Under the pieces are notes generated by a model that saw only the letters and a program-made list of their open reading frames with translations, was not told the DNA's origin and made no database searches. The translations under genes and the position numbers were made by a program. Below are positions 1 through 12,600 of a stretch of 64,000 bases of DNA, one piece after another (position 1 is the stretch's first letter; each line of letters begins with the position of its first letter). Location of the stretch: the NCBI GenBank assembly GCA_009760855.2, contig WPIO01000006.1:10328501-10392500 (forward strand). Direction: 5' to 3'. The DNA is from Cristatella mucedo (lineage: Eukaryota; Bryozoa; Phylactolaemata; Cristatellidae).

Positions 1-1099
1 ACTATAGCTACGTCATATTAAGAAGATAAAGGTGGAGTTTCATGAAGCAGCGCTGAACTAGTGACTCGAGGGGAACAACTAAGCGCCGAAATACAGAGGC
101 TAGAAATTTAAAGGGGAGAGTCCAAAAAATGGGTCGAAATATAATTTTCCCCCTTTCAGGATTATGTTTCAAATGCAATCCCGATTTTTGACGATTGACA
201 CAATTCAGGAAAAAAATGCAAAAAATAAAAAACCTTTCAAACCTCTATAAACCGGAAGTGACACACCACTTTTGTTATGAATTTCAACAAAAGTTCTAGC
301 AGAGTTAGCTGTACCACATATTAACATATAAAAATAGCTAGTCTGTATTTTCAAAAGTTCAGTAAACAATACGAATGAATAATTAATTCATTATTATATG
401 TGATTTGTGGTGGAGTACTCGTAAGTGAAGATCCAAGGTCGAACACCGGTACCACTTGAAATACGAGTAGAGGCTTGGCTTCCCCATTTACGACTCTTAT
501 GTGCAAAATCAGAATTCCACAAAGAATTTAGCTGCAAGACAGTAAGAACATCGAAACGGTAAGGATATTTTGATTATGTGTAACCCGGAAGTGATATTGC
601 TCGCCTGACAGATGTGGCGTAGTCGTTAGTATCTACATAGCCTAAGGAAGCGGCAGTAGAGATACGGATGCGGCAGTAGCGATACGCTGATACGGATGCG
701 GCAGTTGCTATGAAGGCTGGGCTTATGAACTGGATGCATCCTTGCAAGCTTATGTCCATTTCTGTCCCTTTCGGCACCGTATCGTATTCGACGTGCTTGG
801 AGACTTCGTCTGCCAGCTTGAGCTAAGTTTGCTATGTCTCGTCCACATCGTTCTGCTGCTCATTACGCGGATGGTGCCGTGAGTGCAGGCCGTAATGCAA
901 CTAGTGTTAATGTGGCAGCTGGGGTGAGCAGCCTAGGGGAAGTGAGCAGATCACATCCAGTCGGCCGAACTCAGTAAACGCCGTAATAGCTGACACGCCG
1001 ACCCCTAAAACGTGCAGCCCACCCCTAAAAAGAGCCGGGTAGTCTTAAGAGATCACATTTGGCAAGGCTTTGGGGAACCGATTGTATGACCTGGAACAG
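1..1099. other. no gene recognised
   Basis: AT-rich sequence with no supported exon. A short imperfect tandem repeat (GATACGGATGCGGCAGT units) lies at 645-712 and explains the short minus-strand reading frame there. Confidence 0.5.
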
Positions 1100-1510
1100 C
1101 CAGCATCGTCTCTTAAGACTTACGCATGTCGTCCCAGGTGCAATTTGCACGTTTTTTATTTATTAAAGAAACCGAATTAGCGGATATAGCTAGTACACTA
1201 GTTCTACAGTGTCAGGGGCGTGACTGTCCTAATAGGTCGATGCCTTTTTATCCCGCACCCAGTAAAGAAGACGTTGAAGAAATAATAAAAGGAGATTAAA
1301 ACTACGTTAAAAGATCGAAAGATGCAAAGCAAGAGCTAGACTCGGAAGCAGTGTTTCGTTCGCGATGCACCCGGCACCTGCTGAACGTGCAAACTATATA
1401 TGTTGGACGGAGCATTGATTGGTTGCTCAGGCGAGGCAAAATGCAGGGTGAAAAAAGGGAAATGCAACTGCGAAGATGGCCAAAAGAATACAGATCCAGA
1501 TGAAAGTTAC
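1100..1510 (+). pseudogene. unrecognised coding-like block with one in-frame stop
   Basis: From an ATG near 1123 one plus-strand frame reads MSSQVQFARFLFIKETELAD, continues through DCPNRSMPFYPAPSKEDVEE, hits one TAA near 1298, and stays open again to about 1502 with a mixed, protein-like composition. A further 50-codon open segment follows near 1755-1910 (LPNILVWALEAAMMNAGREM at its start). I do not recognise the family. It could be a decayed transposon gene, a retrocopy or an intron-split gene. Confidence 0.25.
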
Positions 1511-2480
1511 TTAAGAGGGTGCAGGACTCATCATATTAGTAGTTCTCATCGCCCAGGGTTGATCACGTGTCTGTCTGCCACCGTGTACTGTCTTGGTCAG
1601 AGCCGAGAGACTGTCTGTATTGAAGACACGGAAAAGCCTTTTTAAAGGATTGTCTGTTCCTTCCACAGCTTGGACTGCTAATGAATGCCAGATTGGTACC
1701 TAATTGGTCGTTGATAGTCTCCTGGTCGTTGGTTGCCTTTGCAATTGCCTAACATTCTGGTTTGGGCTCTGGAGGCTGCGATGATGAATGCCGGCAGAGA
1801 GATGGCCAACCTTATTTTCATCATAAACGATGACAGCTTGAACTCAGAGCTCTTCCAGAAAGATATATTGACAGCATTGGCAACTAGTTAAGACAGTTAT
1901 GGGCTTTTTGGCACCAAGGTACATGCTGCCAGCTGGTTGAGCTGGCAACGTTGACTGTGCTTCCTGAACAGTTAGGCTTTGCACCTTTGAGATGCTACAG
2001 TTTGGCCCATTATGGCCCACATTGACTTGAAATCCGGAATATATTCTCTGGCCGACTTGTTTGACCCTAATGTCACTCAGTTTGTTTGCATGTCAAGTAA
2101 GCATAGTGCAAATGTTCTTCAATGTCACATGATTGACTTTTGCTGATTAATGTGATTTTTAAACGGTGCACAAGTTTTTTTTTATTTATTTTTAGAAAAA
2201 CAATAGGGTCAACAAAAGTGCCCCACATCTTTTGAGAGGTATTGCATATTTCTACAATGCACAGTAATGAATCTGTTGGATGTCCAAGGAAGCGATGTTG
2301 GGCTAATGGCAGCTGAAAACTTGACCTTGACTTTTACCGGCCTCCTCTACCTGAAGCACCACCCCTGTAGGTTCTCATATAAGCAAAAAGCTGTTCCAAA
2401 GAAAAACCAGCATCAAGAGATTACTTTAACTCATTGCTCCAACCTTGTCCCATTTGCAGCTCCTCATATGTTTGAGGCCA

Positions 2481-2499
2481 ACGGGGGGGGGGGGGGGGA
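2481..2499 (+). repeat. poly(G) tract
   Basis: A run of G beginning near 2481 (about 17-18 bases). Length in an assembly is often unreliable for such tracts. Confidence 0.9.
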
Positions 2500-3230
2500 A
2501 GGAAGAAAATAGATGGTTATTCCATTGGCGGCTAGGCCTCCAGCAGGGTACCTGGCAAGCCAGGGTCCCGCATTCAGTCACGCTCATCTTTAAAATCGAT
2601 CTAAGCTGGGCTGTAGCCTTCATTTGGCTATGTTGCTGCCAACGATTCCATGCATTGTTTCAGCTAAACGATGGCAAAAATATGAACAAAATAATGAAAT
2701 TCTCTTGAGCTCTCTCATTATCTAAATTGGAATTATCAGGAATTTCAAAAAAATATCGTAACACGAATAAGCATGGACCGATTATTCACAATTAATAGGT
2801 TGTGCCCGATTATGACACTGTTAACGGTAAAGCATACACATAGTAATGCATTAGCCCTGCCCCAAAGTGTGGATAGGTAGGCAGCCGTATCGATAGAGCT
2901 TAATAAAAACTCCTCAAAGGATATCACGAATAGTGCAAGAGAGAAAGAGGGAAATGCAGTGTGGCACTAGGTCTTAGCCCTAGAAAAAGGCGGTAACAAC
3001 TTCAAAACTCAAATTTTGGGTTTGAGTCCAGAAGCATGCAGTTCTTCATTGGCTCATTACAAGTGGGGCAAAAGCCACTGAGGCTCTTCGGCCGATAAAT
3101 AAACAAGGCTGCTGAGTATGCTGATTATAGCTTTTTTTGGGCTCTGTCACTCACTGACTGATGAATCTAGAACGCCCCATTCGAAATGGGTTTTTAATTC
3201 TCTAATTTGCTTTCTTTTGTCCCCCCCCAG

Positions 3231-3317
3231 ACGACTTGACCCAAATCTACAAAGGTCTAGTGAAACTCAGACTCGGTATCGTACAAGTGTCACATCTTGA
3301 TGTTGGCCTCAAAAAAG
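3231..3317 (+). CDS. candidate orphan exon, plus strand
   Basis: A strong pyrimidine tract ending CCCCCCCCAG is followed by about 87 nt that translate as DLTQIYKGLVKLRLGIVQVS and then HLDVGLKK, and then AAG|GTAATG. Composition and splice signals look like a real internal exon. No partner exons were found nearby and I do not recognise the protein. It would lie on the opposite strand inside the ZFC3H1-like gene. Confidence 0.35.
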
Positions 3318-3722
3318 GTAATGTGATAAAGAAGCCAGCCTACTAACGGAGTCGATGCTGATTCATTCCCAAAATAATAATCACTATATTGCGCTATGAA
3401 AACTACTAAATCTCTTTCTACCCACTTCACGTAAGCTAGAAAGGACTCCAAATATACCTCTAAAAACTTTCAGCTTTAAGTCTTTGACAACTTCTTAATG
3501 CTCCATAGCAGCAATGACACATCTTTAACAAGAAATGGCCTGCTAAAAGCTTAGGCAGTACTGATAATCGACTAGGTGGCTGAGAGATGCCACAGTTCTA
3601 TCCTCCTTTTTTCTCCCTCCAAACGGGCACACAACCTAATACAAACTATGAATGACTTTCTCATCGGCTGCAAAGATTTTGCGATTTGAGCTTACAAGGA
3701 CTTATCTTTGCCAATGGCTTAC

Positions 3723-3996
3723 CTGATGGAGACTGTGGTTCACTGTCAATGTCCATTGACACTGGCTCATAATTGTCAGCAGCACTGCTGGTAACTACTA
3801 TCGGTGTCTCGCTGAGTTGCGAAATATCCATGGCCACAGCATCATAATTGTCACCCGGCTCCTGATAACTTGGCTGCACATTATTGTTTGAAGTTGGCAC
3901 GGGTGCACAAGCCACGGTCATCCACTCCGGCGGGCGATGTATGGTTTGAGATATACCAGTGTCATGGCCACTATGCATCGACGATGTGAGTAGCTT
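3723..3996 (-). CDS. ZFC3H1: ZFC3H1-like exon 5
   Basis: Flanked by TTCTTGCAG and a GTAAGC donor. It encodes two repeats of the DNY-x-V-MDI motif spaced about 30 residues apart, then a Ser/Pro-rich end (EPQSPS). Ends in phase 1, so at least one more exon is expected at lower coordinates or beyond the left edge. Confidence 0.7.
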
Positions 3997-4512
3997 CTGC
4001 AAGAAAATTCGCACTGGCAGCACAAGGTAAAGAAAGCTAAAACTTCACAGTTAGGAAAAAATTCATATGGTAAGTTGCCCACTTTTATTGTATGTATTAA
4101 AACAAGAACTGATGAAATTATACAGACGGTATACAAAAAGATATGACAATAGACATACAGGACCAACTACAGTCGCCCCTTTTTTGTTGCAGTTAATCAG
4201 TTCCAGACACTACCGCGATAACTGAATTTTTGCAAAGTAGGATTCTTTATTTATAAATCGACTCTTTTCGTAGTTAGAGCATAGAAAACCTGTTCACGAC
4301 CCCCAAAATAAGGTTTTTAACATTGTCAGAGCCTTCTGGTCATGAAATAATACCCTTCAAGTTACCATTATACTCGCATTACTAATATGTTAGACAAAAT
4401 AAGACTTATTAGAATTACACATACAACGCACGTACGCACACGCGCGCACGCACACACACACACACACACGCGCACACACACACACACACACACACGCACA
4501 CACACACGCACA

Positions 4513-4607
<95 letters not shown>

Positions 4608-6653
4608 TACTCCTCCTCTGAAGGCACGACTTGAGTAGGAGGAGTCTTCAGGGGGTGCAGTATCTTCAGCAGGCGCATCGTCGTCTTCTTCCTCATTTCA
4701 AACGTACAGTAATTTAATTGTAATACAGGGGTGACTCAGTCAACCAAGCACGATGTATAATTTTTACTATTTCAATAAACCTTTTAATGAACATACATGT
4801 ATTGGAAAAGCCTCGACAGAGTGAAGCTGCGAAAGTCGAAGCATGAAGTGGAAGCCGTTTTCCAGCTGGCTCAAATGCAGCACAAGCACAGGTAGCCCAT
4901 CTCTGTTTTGCTGGCATCTGTTTTTGTCAGATCTAAGAGCCAGGGTGCCAGCCACTAGTTATTCAGTATAAGCTGTCACGGCCAAACGTACAATGACAAC
5001 CCACTACAGAGTGAGCCTTCAGATTCGTAATTGATATTTGTACAATACATTGAGAATATTTTAACTCAACATTTGCAATATACTTGTCACACATAAGTGA
5101 GTAATCTTGCTACATCGTATTTTATCATTGGGTCCATTGTATCACAGTACCAGCCTCCCATTTTGTGAGACTTACAGATGTACTTACAAATGTGTACATT
5201 CTGCACGATTGACATGAACACTACAAAGAATAAGTTATCCGTGTTTCAGAACAGTGTACTTACATTGAGCAGCAAGCCTGATACCACTGGATGGACATAG
5301 TCTACTACTAGGGAAAATGTGGGCAGTACAACAAAAGAAACTCAACAGTGCTGAAATTGCTAAAGATTTTTGAATGAGATTATGCTTTAAAGTGTAAACG
5401 ACTTGGGTGCACCTTGGCAAAGAAGGTCTCATATAGTACAGCAAAAAAGCAACCTTGACTGGCCGAGAAGTAAGAAACTGTTTGTCTGCTGTGCGTTTGG
5501 GTAAGATTGCACGGGCCATTTGAAGATCGGAATATAATAATGTGGAGCAATGAGAGCAAGTTCATCGTATTGGATAATGGCCAGCACAGCCAGTAGGTTT
5601 CTAGAGGCTCGCATTGAAAAAGATGATATAACTTGGGGCCCGGGCATCACGGCAGGCCTGCTGCTTCAGAAGAGTAAAATGGCTGTACTGAATACAATTC
5701 CCTGCACTCTGTAAGTTATATATGCGCTACTTGCATAAACAGAACTGCATTATCTACTAGAACCGTAACCACGAAAGCACATAGCCTACACAGTTTTTGT
5801 GGTGGACAATACTGAAGAATTTCGTACCGGAGGGAAATTTTGCCATTGGCTAAATTCTGACAAATGCATATAGAGTGACATAGAATCACAAATGCTAGCA
5901 ACGGTGGGTCATAACACATCCATGGATCCACTTTCCTTTCTTTTTAACTTGCACACGAAGCTGGGAGAAGCATAGCCTTAGATATTTGCACGCACCTTAA
6001 ATTACGAAGAGATTAGCTCGAGAGCTATTTGATATTCATGATGGTGCAACTCATTCCGAATTAGCAATGGGTTTATAGCTAGGTGTGGTGCCACTTCGCT
6101 AACGAGGCTATTTCACTAAAATTTCACTGGAAAAAATGGCGACCAATCTCCAAATAATGCAGTTTTACAAAATCAGGATCTGATATCCAAAAAAAAGATA
6201 GGACTTGCATGCAGAAGCAAAACTTTTGGAACCGCGAAAAAAGATAATAATAACTTGTTCGGAAGTTTCTACCATAGCTGCATTTTTCAAAGTTTTCTCT
6301 TTCAGCACCAGCAGAACACTGCAAAATAAGACCTATTGAATGCCTAAATCAAGTAAACCCCTATTGAGAAGTTCAACCCAACGACTTTGCCTGCTTGACA
6401 AGAACATAAGAGGGCTTACGCCCCACACACTCGTCCGGCTGTGTCCGGGTTGGGGGCATGCTGCTAGAGTGGCCTTTGCTGAGAAGTAGCTTTTAGCCCT
6501 AATCCCCTAAAGCCCAGCCTATCCACGGCGCCAACAACGTGCAGCAATGGCGACCAAATACGAACCTGACTTTTGGCCTCGAGGAAAACTGGCCCTAGAG
6601 TGAACTAGCTAGCAACACATTTAGCTGTATAACTGCCTTTTAAAGTATATATA

Positions 6654-6689
<36 letters not shown>

Positions 6690-9600
6690 TGTATGTATGT
6701 ATGTATGTATGTATGTATGTATGTATGTATGTGTGTGTGTACCTATAAGATATAAGAATCGTCAAGAAACAGTAACTAAAGCAGCTCGAAGCTGCCTACG
6801 CTCGATAGAACATAGAACGGCAGCTGGAAGAATGGTTCACGAATTCTTCGCCGGGAGAGAATGTGAGCATTTTTTGAAGCAGCTATTGCTGCTGGTGCCC
6901 TAACAAGCCTTTGCGTTTGGACCAGTGGCTAGCCGATAGACAAAACCCAGCATGGCAAATAAGAAATCAGTTGCTGTCCTACTGCAGCGGACACGCTCGC
7001 GAATTGTCTACGTTAATTGGCTGTTAATGACTACGTCGTGCAGGCTATATATAGCCAAACACAGGGCTGAGCTTCTGCACTATCGTGAGTTATGGCTGAT
7101 AGGGTCTTTCACGCTAGGACCTAAACTGTGAACGACCTCTAGTTGCCTTTTCGATGCTTGCTGACGTGCGTGAAGGCGTAAGCTAGTGTAGAAGAAGGTT
7201 AATTTCAGTACGATGCATATAAGTCGTCGTCATTCAGCACTAAAACGTGCTATTGTAGCGGTCATATTTATGTCCCCTATTAGCCCCTTTCAGACTGGGG
7301 TTCTGACAGGGGCTACCCGTTTAACAGAGCAGTTCTAGACACTTGCCGTGTGGTGCACATTGCAGCGAAAAAAATTCAGGTGGTTCTCCATAGGGAACCT
7401 ACCTTTTATTTTTCATACGGATCATAGGGGGTAAAACGGCCACTTAACCGGAGGTATTACATAAATGTTGAATGTCTGTTGCCAGAGTTGCTATCCATTT
7501 TTTTATGGAGAGGATCGTACTTTGAGTGACACTGGAGTGGTCATTCCTTTTGGATTCAGAGGCAACGTGCCAGGCGATGTGTGGAAAGCGAACAGCTTTA
7601 GGCTCTCCAAAATGGTTAGATGCTCAGGTCTTGAGAAGCCTCCGGGCGGCTTGCTAACTGTGCTGAGCATCTTCCAAAACTGGAAATATAACCACTTTTT
7701 TTTGGAGAAGCAACGGATCCTTTAAGGGAGGTGCAGGACCTTCGATGTATCTGTTTAGAGGGGGCTACCCATTTTTTTCCAAATGAGGCAATACTAGCCT
7801 GCCGGGCAGGCTCTCCAAAACTGCTCCAGGCTCTACAAACAGGACTTTTTTGTACGAGTCTCTTTTCAGAGAATGGGAATATGCTAAATAATGAGGTATC
7901 AAGAAAGCACTCTTGGGGGAAGGGAGTTTTAGATTCTGTAATAATAATAATAATACACTTGATAAAGTGCCATCAGAGAACTCAATCTCTTTCTAGGCGC
8001 TTTACATTTGCTGCAGATACGCACAGAATTTCTAATATGGACTAAAACTAATTGACAAGGGAAATAAATACCCGATGGGACAACAGTCAGGGTCCACATT
8101 TGAGTCATGTCCACATAATTACCGGTGTCACATTGAATCAGTAGTGCTGCTGAAATACATTAACAGTGGGCGAAGCTGACCGTGCAGGCGGCTGTCCGAT
8201 GCTAAAATAGAGCTGTCTCCGCCAATGGAAGCCGAACTCGTGCTTGTGTGGGATGCTACCAAGGTGGGGCCATTTTCTTAAGAGGGGCTGCTGACCCTTC
8301 AGGCTGACACAGTCTGGTTACACAGAGGCTACCAAGAACGATGGGCTAACGAGGTCTCTTCGTACAGGCCCATGCGGCTATTTAAAAGACATTTCGCAAT
8401 TCCTGCGCTCACCTTTGATGCACTGGGAGCTCATAGTCGGCCTCGGAGGCGGGAGCCAAGGGTCTTTAGAAGCTTCCGGCTAAAAAATTTCTGGAAAACT
8501 ATCCTTTAGAAATCGCATTCCTGGGCTGCTAAACAGAGGACCATCTAGCAGTTCCCCTTAACTTTCCCCTCTGCCATTCCCAGCTACTTAGCACGGGATT
8601 GCCGTACAGCGAAATGGTCAAAATCTACTGAGCATCTCGGCTTCCATCTTGCCAGCCGGCAGGGAGGCTTAACCAGACTATAAGAGTGACTCTAGAGGCT
8701 TGTCAGCCAGTGCACGAGGAAGCCAACTGAACGAGACTACAGACTGCTAGTGCTTTGCTTTTTGACATAACGTTCAGCATGCTTTTCCACACATGCTAGC
8801 ATTTTTTTGCAATGGGTCGATCATATTCCTGCAGTCTCTTAAAGAGGCAACTCTTTGTAGGCACGCTTGGAGTGGCCTACGGGGGATGGTAGTGGGAGAG
8901 GGGAAGTAGCAACGTAGACTCGCAGGTTCCGGCTTTCAAAATGGGCTTACACATTTCTTTTTAGTTTGCCGAAAGAGGCTTCCGGTTGGCTCACCTTTGA
9001 CAGGGAGTCTCTACTTATCGAAAAGTGCAGTAAGAGTTTATTAAGCCAAAGTGTGATTAGTTACAAACTTATTGGTAAAGTAATTTGTTTGAGGTGTCAA
9101 AACGTTTTTCTTAGAAAATTTGTTAAGAAGGCATTTTAACTTTATACCACCAAGCCCTGCAAGGCTAATGTTTAACCTACCAACATTTTTCCAGGAATGG
9201 CTAAGGTCTGAGACATCCGATGATGCAAAATGTGCAAACCTAGACCTGAACAATAACTGCACAGCTGTTTTCTTTTAAGGGCTACACAAGTTTTGGGATA
9301 CAATACTAAAACAACACGGGTCTGCCAGTAATAGCTAGCATCTACTGACACGAAAAATCAATTGAAATTAAGAGGAAGTTCAATGTTGGGTATTTAATTG
9401 GCAATACAGCAACTACCTACACAGAGCCTCCACGGCTACCCTTCACGTCTGATCCATACATTAGATTAGGGACTGTCTACCACGGTGGCTTGCATTTTTT
9501 TTTAACTAGCTACCCTGTTCTGTCTCGGCTCGATTATTGCAATTCTATTTTGACTGGGCTACTGAAAAAACGGTACTAGGCCAATGCAGCTGGTGATGAG

Positions 9601-12600
9601 TATGGCTACAAGGCTAGTCGACAAATCCCAGAGGTTGACCATGTGTCTCCTTTGTTGAAAAAGCTTAGGTGGCTTCTGGTTGATGAAGAGATAAGAGCAA
9701 AATTCTTATTCTGACCCAAAAGAGCCACCATGGCTGGACTCCTTGATGCCTAGCTGCAATACAGCACTAATTTCAGCCTTCTCGTGCCCCCCAGTCTTCC
9801 TCTAGACAATAAATTAGATGTTCCATTACTTTGCTTAAAGCCTATTGGCGACAGAGGTTTTGCTCAGCAAGTCATAGAACTTACTCCCACAAATCTTATG
9901 CAATAACATTTTTCCAGCCCGTCTCCGACTGCCACATCCTTTTTGTCTGTCCTGAGCTGCTACTTCCATGCTGCCGACTCCCTCGATTTTGGCCCACCCG
10001 ACTCAGCTGTGCTTCTCACTGTCTTTTTTTTTAATGAGATGGAGTCTGTTGACCACCGTTCGCACACCCGAAAGCCGATAAGGCTTCGAATTTGCTAAAG
10101 AAACGCTCCAGCATAACATCAACTTTGTCTTGTGGCTTTGCAGAGTTACAAAGATACGAAGACACATCAGAATGCAAGCTAAGGAGGTAGCACGGGCCAC
10201 TTGCCCCCCAACATTGCTAATCCAAGCGAATCTTACATTCAACTGGCATTTCGTGGGCCAGCCATAGAACATTGCAATATGTAAGGTATCATGATCTCAT
10301 GGCAGATGGATGTGTAAATACAGCTCTGATCTCAGGGTGGATGGCTGTAACAGACGATGAGTTGGAGCTTTGTGCCAAGCATGTGCAAGTATCAATGTTT
10401 AGCTTCTGACTGAGTATGAAAGCCCACAAAATGGGCTAAGCACGGGTCTCTCAGTTCGACATCTCTCTATACACTTGATTCCAATATCGGAGGAACAGCC
10501 GACCAGGTGCTGCTAAGACTTTCAATGAAATGTAACTCAACTCTTTTACAACACCACTACTGCTCTGCACAGACAGGATAGATCCTACCTAGTCTTGCCA
10601 GAGGATAAGTGTAACGATGACACAAACAAGTACTACTAGTGCACCCTTCTTCAAACTGCATGAAGTCTGCAAGAGTACAACAGTGGCAATTCGACCGGTT
10701 TTTCCGAACATTTGTGCATTGGCCCGACAGGCCACTGTCAATGAGGCCAGTAAGTAAATGAACGTAAAATATTGGCTGAGCCACCACTCAGATTTAGGAA
10801 GTGTTAAACACCCAAAAAGTAAATTGCAGCACTAGTATGGTAAGAAAAATGCTCCCATCATTCTGGGTAGCTTAACCATGACCTCGAAACTAGCAGTAAG
10901 ACATACAAACAGATATTTTGACCGAGGCTAATTAGACTTAGTTCTAGTTAAAGGTTTCCAGTGGTTTTCAGAAATATTGCCCTGGACTATTAAACTGAAT
11001 GCACATACTCCCAAGGCTGTATGTAGCATTAGTAATGTTGTAAAAGCTAAAGGAACTGTCAATACATTTCAGTGGTTCATTTAAGATTACTAATATTTAG
11101 CTTGAGCTTACAAGCAGTTTTACATAAATTAAATGCTACCTAATAATAATAATAATAATAATAATAATTCACTTGATAAAGCGCCCTCAGAGAACTTAAT
11201 CTCTCTATAGGCGCTTTACATTTGCTGTAAAGTGAAATGCGATTGAATGATAAGTAAAATCATGCTTGAAAAACAAACGAAATGAATAATATGGTTAGGG
11301 GTGACATGCACAGGGTCAGCATGCAAATGTGGTTAGTGGCAGCATGCACAGTGTCAGCACGCATACCTAGCAATATTTAGCTCGAGCTTACTATAAGGTC
11401 TATGTAAATTAAATGTTACCTGGTAAGATAGGTTGAGATGAACAATGATTACAACTAATGATCAGTCTAGTTCAGGTCACATGCAACTGCTTCAAAGCTC
11501 TAGTCACCTTGCACAATTATGGCACAAAAAATAGCATGGAACGCAAGCAACAAATTTTGCTCGATGACTGGCAGAACTCCAATTCGGCTGACAACAAGCT
11601 GATACTTACATTGCTACTGTCTTGTTGGCGATGGTCAGAATGGTGACGGCGATTTACAACGCCATGCTCCACGACATGCAGATGGAGCACCTCAGCTTGA
11701 GAAAGATCTCCTAAAGCCCCACCATGGACCTCTAAGTGCTGCATATTGATACCATGCATATTGATGCCTTCACTTTCGTGCTGCTGATGCTGCTCGTTGT
11801 GTTTCTGGCTGCACTTTAAGATCTGTGCACTTCTCTTAACAGCAGCCAAATTGGCAGCCTTTCGTGCCTTCTTTCCTTTACGTAGAGGGTGATTGAGACG
11901 AATTGGCACGAGTGATGGCTGACGTACAACTGCTGCAAAGCATAGGAATGGAGAAACGTGTTAGCCCGAAGAATCCATGCAATCTCGGGATCAAGATATA
12001 AATTCAGATGATTTCGGTGTTTTACGGACTGCTAGCAAACCAAATTTGACGAGAGCATAGGATCTGCACGAGTCTGCAATATTTGTAACAAATCCCGCCA
12101 CTCCGGTTTTCTTACCAGGTGCAAAAGCAAGTACAATGACACCTTTTTTGCAGTATCTGGGGCAATATCCAGCTTCGGAAATAATCACAATTCTCGAGGG
12201 ATATTATTGTGTGGTACCGCCGGAGCACTGCTAAGCACGACTTATTAGACACATAAACTATTGCCGTCTCTAAAAATGTCTCAACTTCGTGTGGGGCATT
12301 TTACCAACAATCAAGAGTTTGAAGCATGCTATTTTGAGCATGCACAACCACAGGATTGACATAGTTCTAAGAGATGTAAGAAATCAATGATGCGGTACAA
12401 AGTAGAAGCTCATCAAACAGCGTTTTTCTGATAAATGAGGAAAGTAAAAATTCTTTTAAATTGTTTCCCAGATAATAACTCACTTTGCAAAATGCATATA
12501 CTAAGTAGGGCTACCTTCTCATAATTTTGGTGAAAACTTTATAATGCAAGCAGATCACCATGATTTTGGCATCTCATGCGTTTGCCAAGACAACCCCCAA

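Noticed and set aside
4368-4638. Several 60-80-codon frames of repeating Cys-Val or His-Thr
   Set aside because: Pure translation of the (CA)n microsatellite.
6661-6903. 80-codon frame starting with Met-Tyr-Val-Cys repeats
   Set aside because: Starts inside the ATGT microsatellite; the rest is not recognisable.
7937-8010. Regular (ATT)n-flanked blocks scattered through the window as a CRISPR-like or regulatory array
   Set aside because: They are independent L2 LINE 3' tails in both orientations, not a spaced array.
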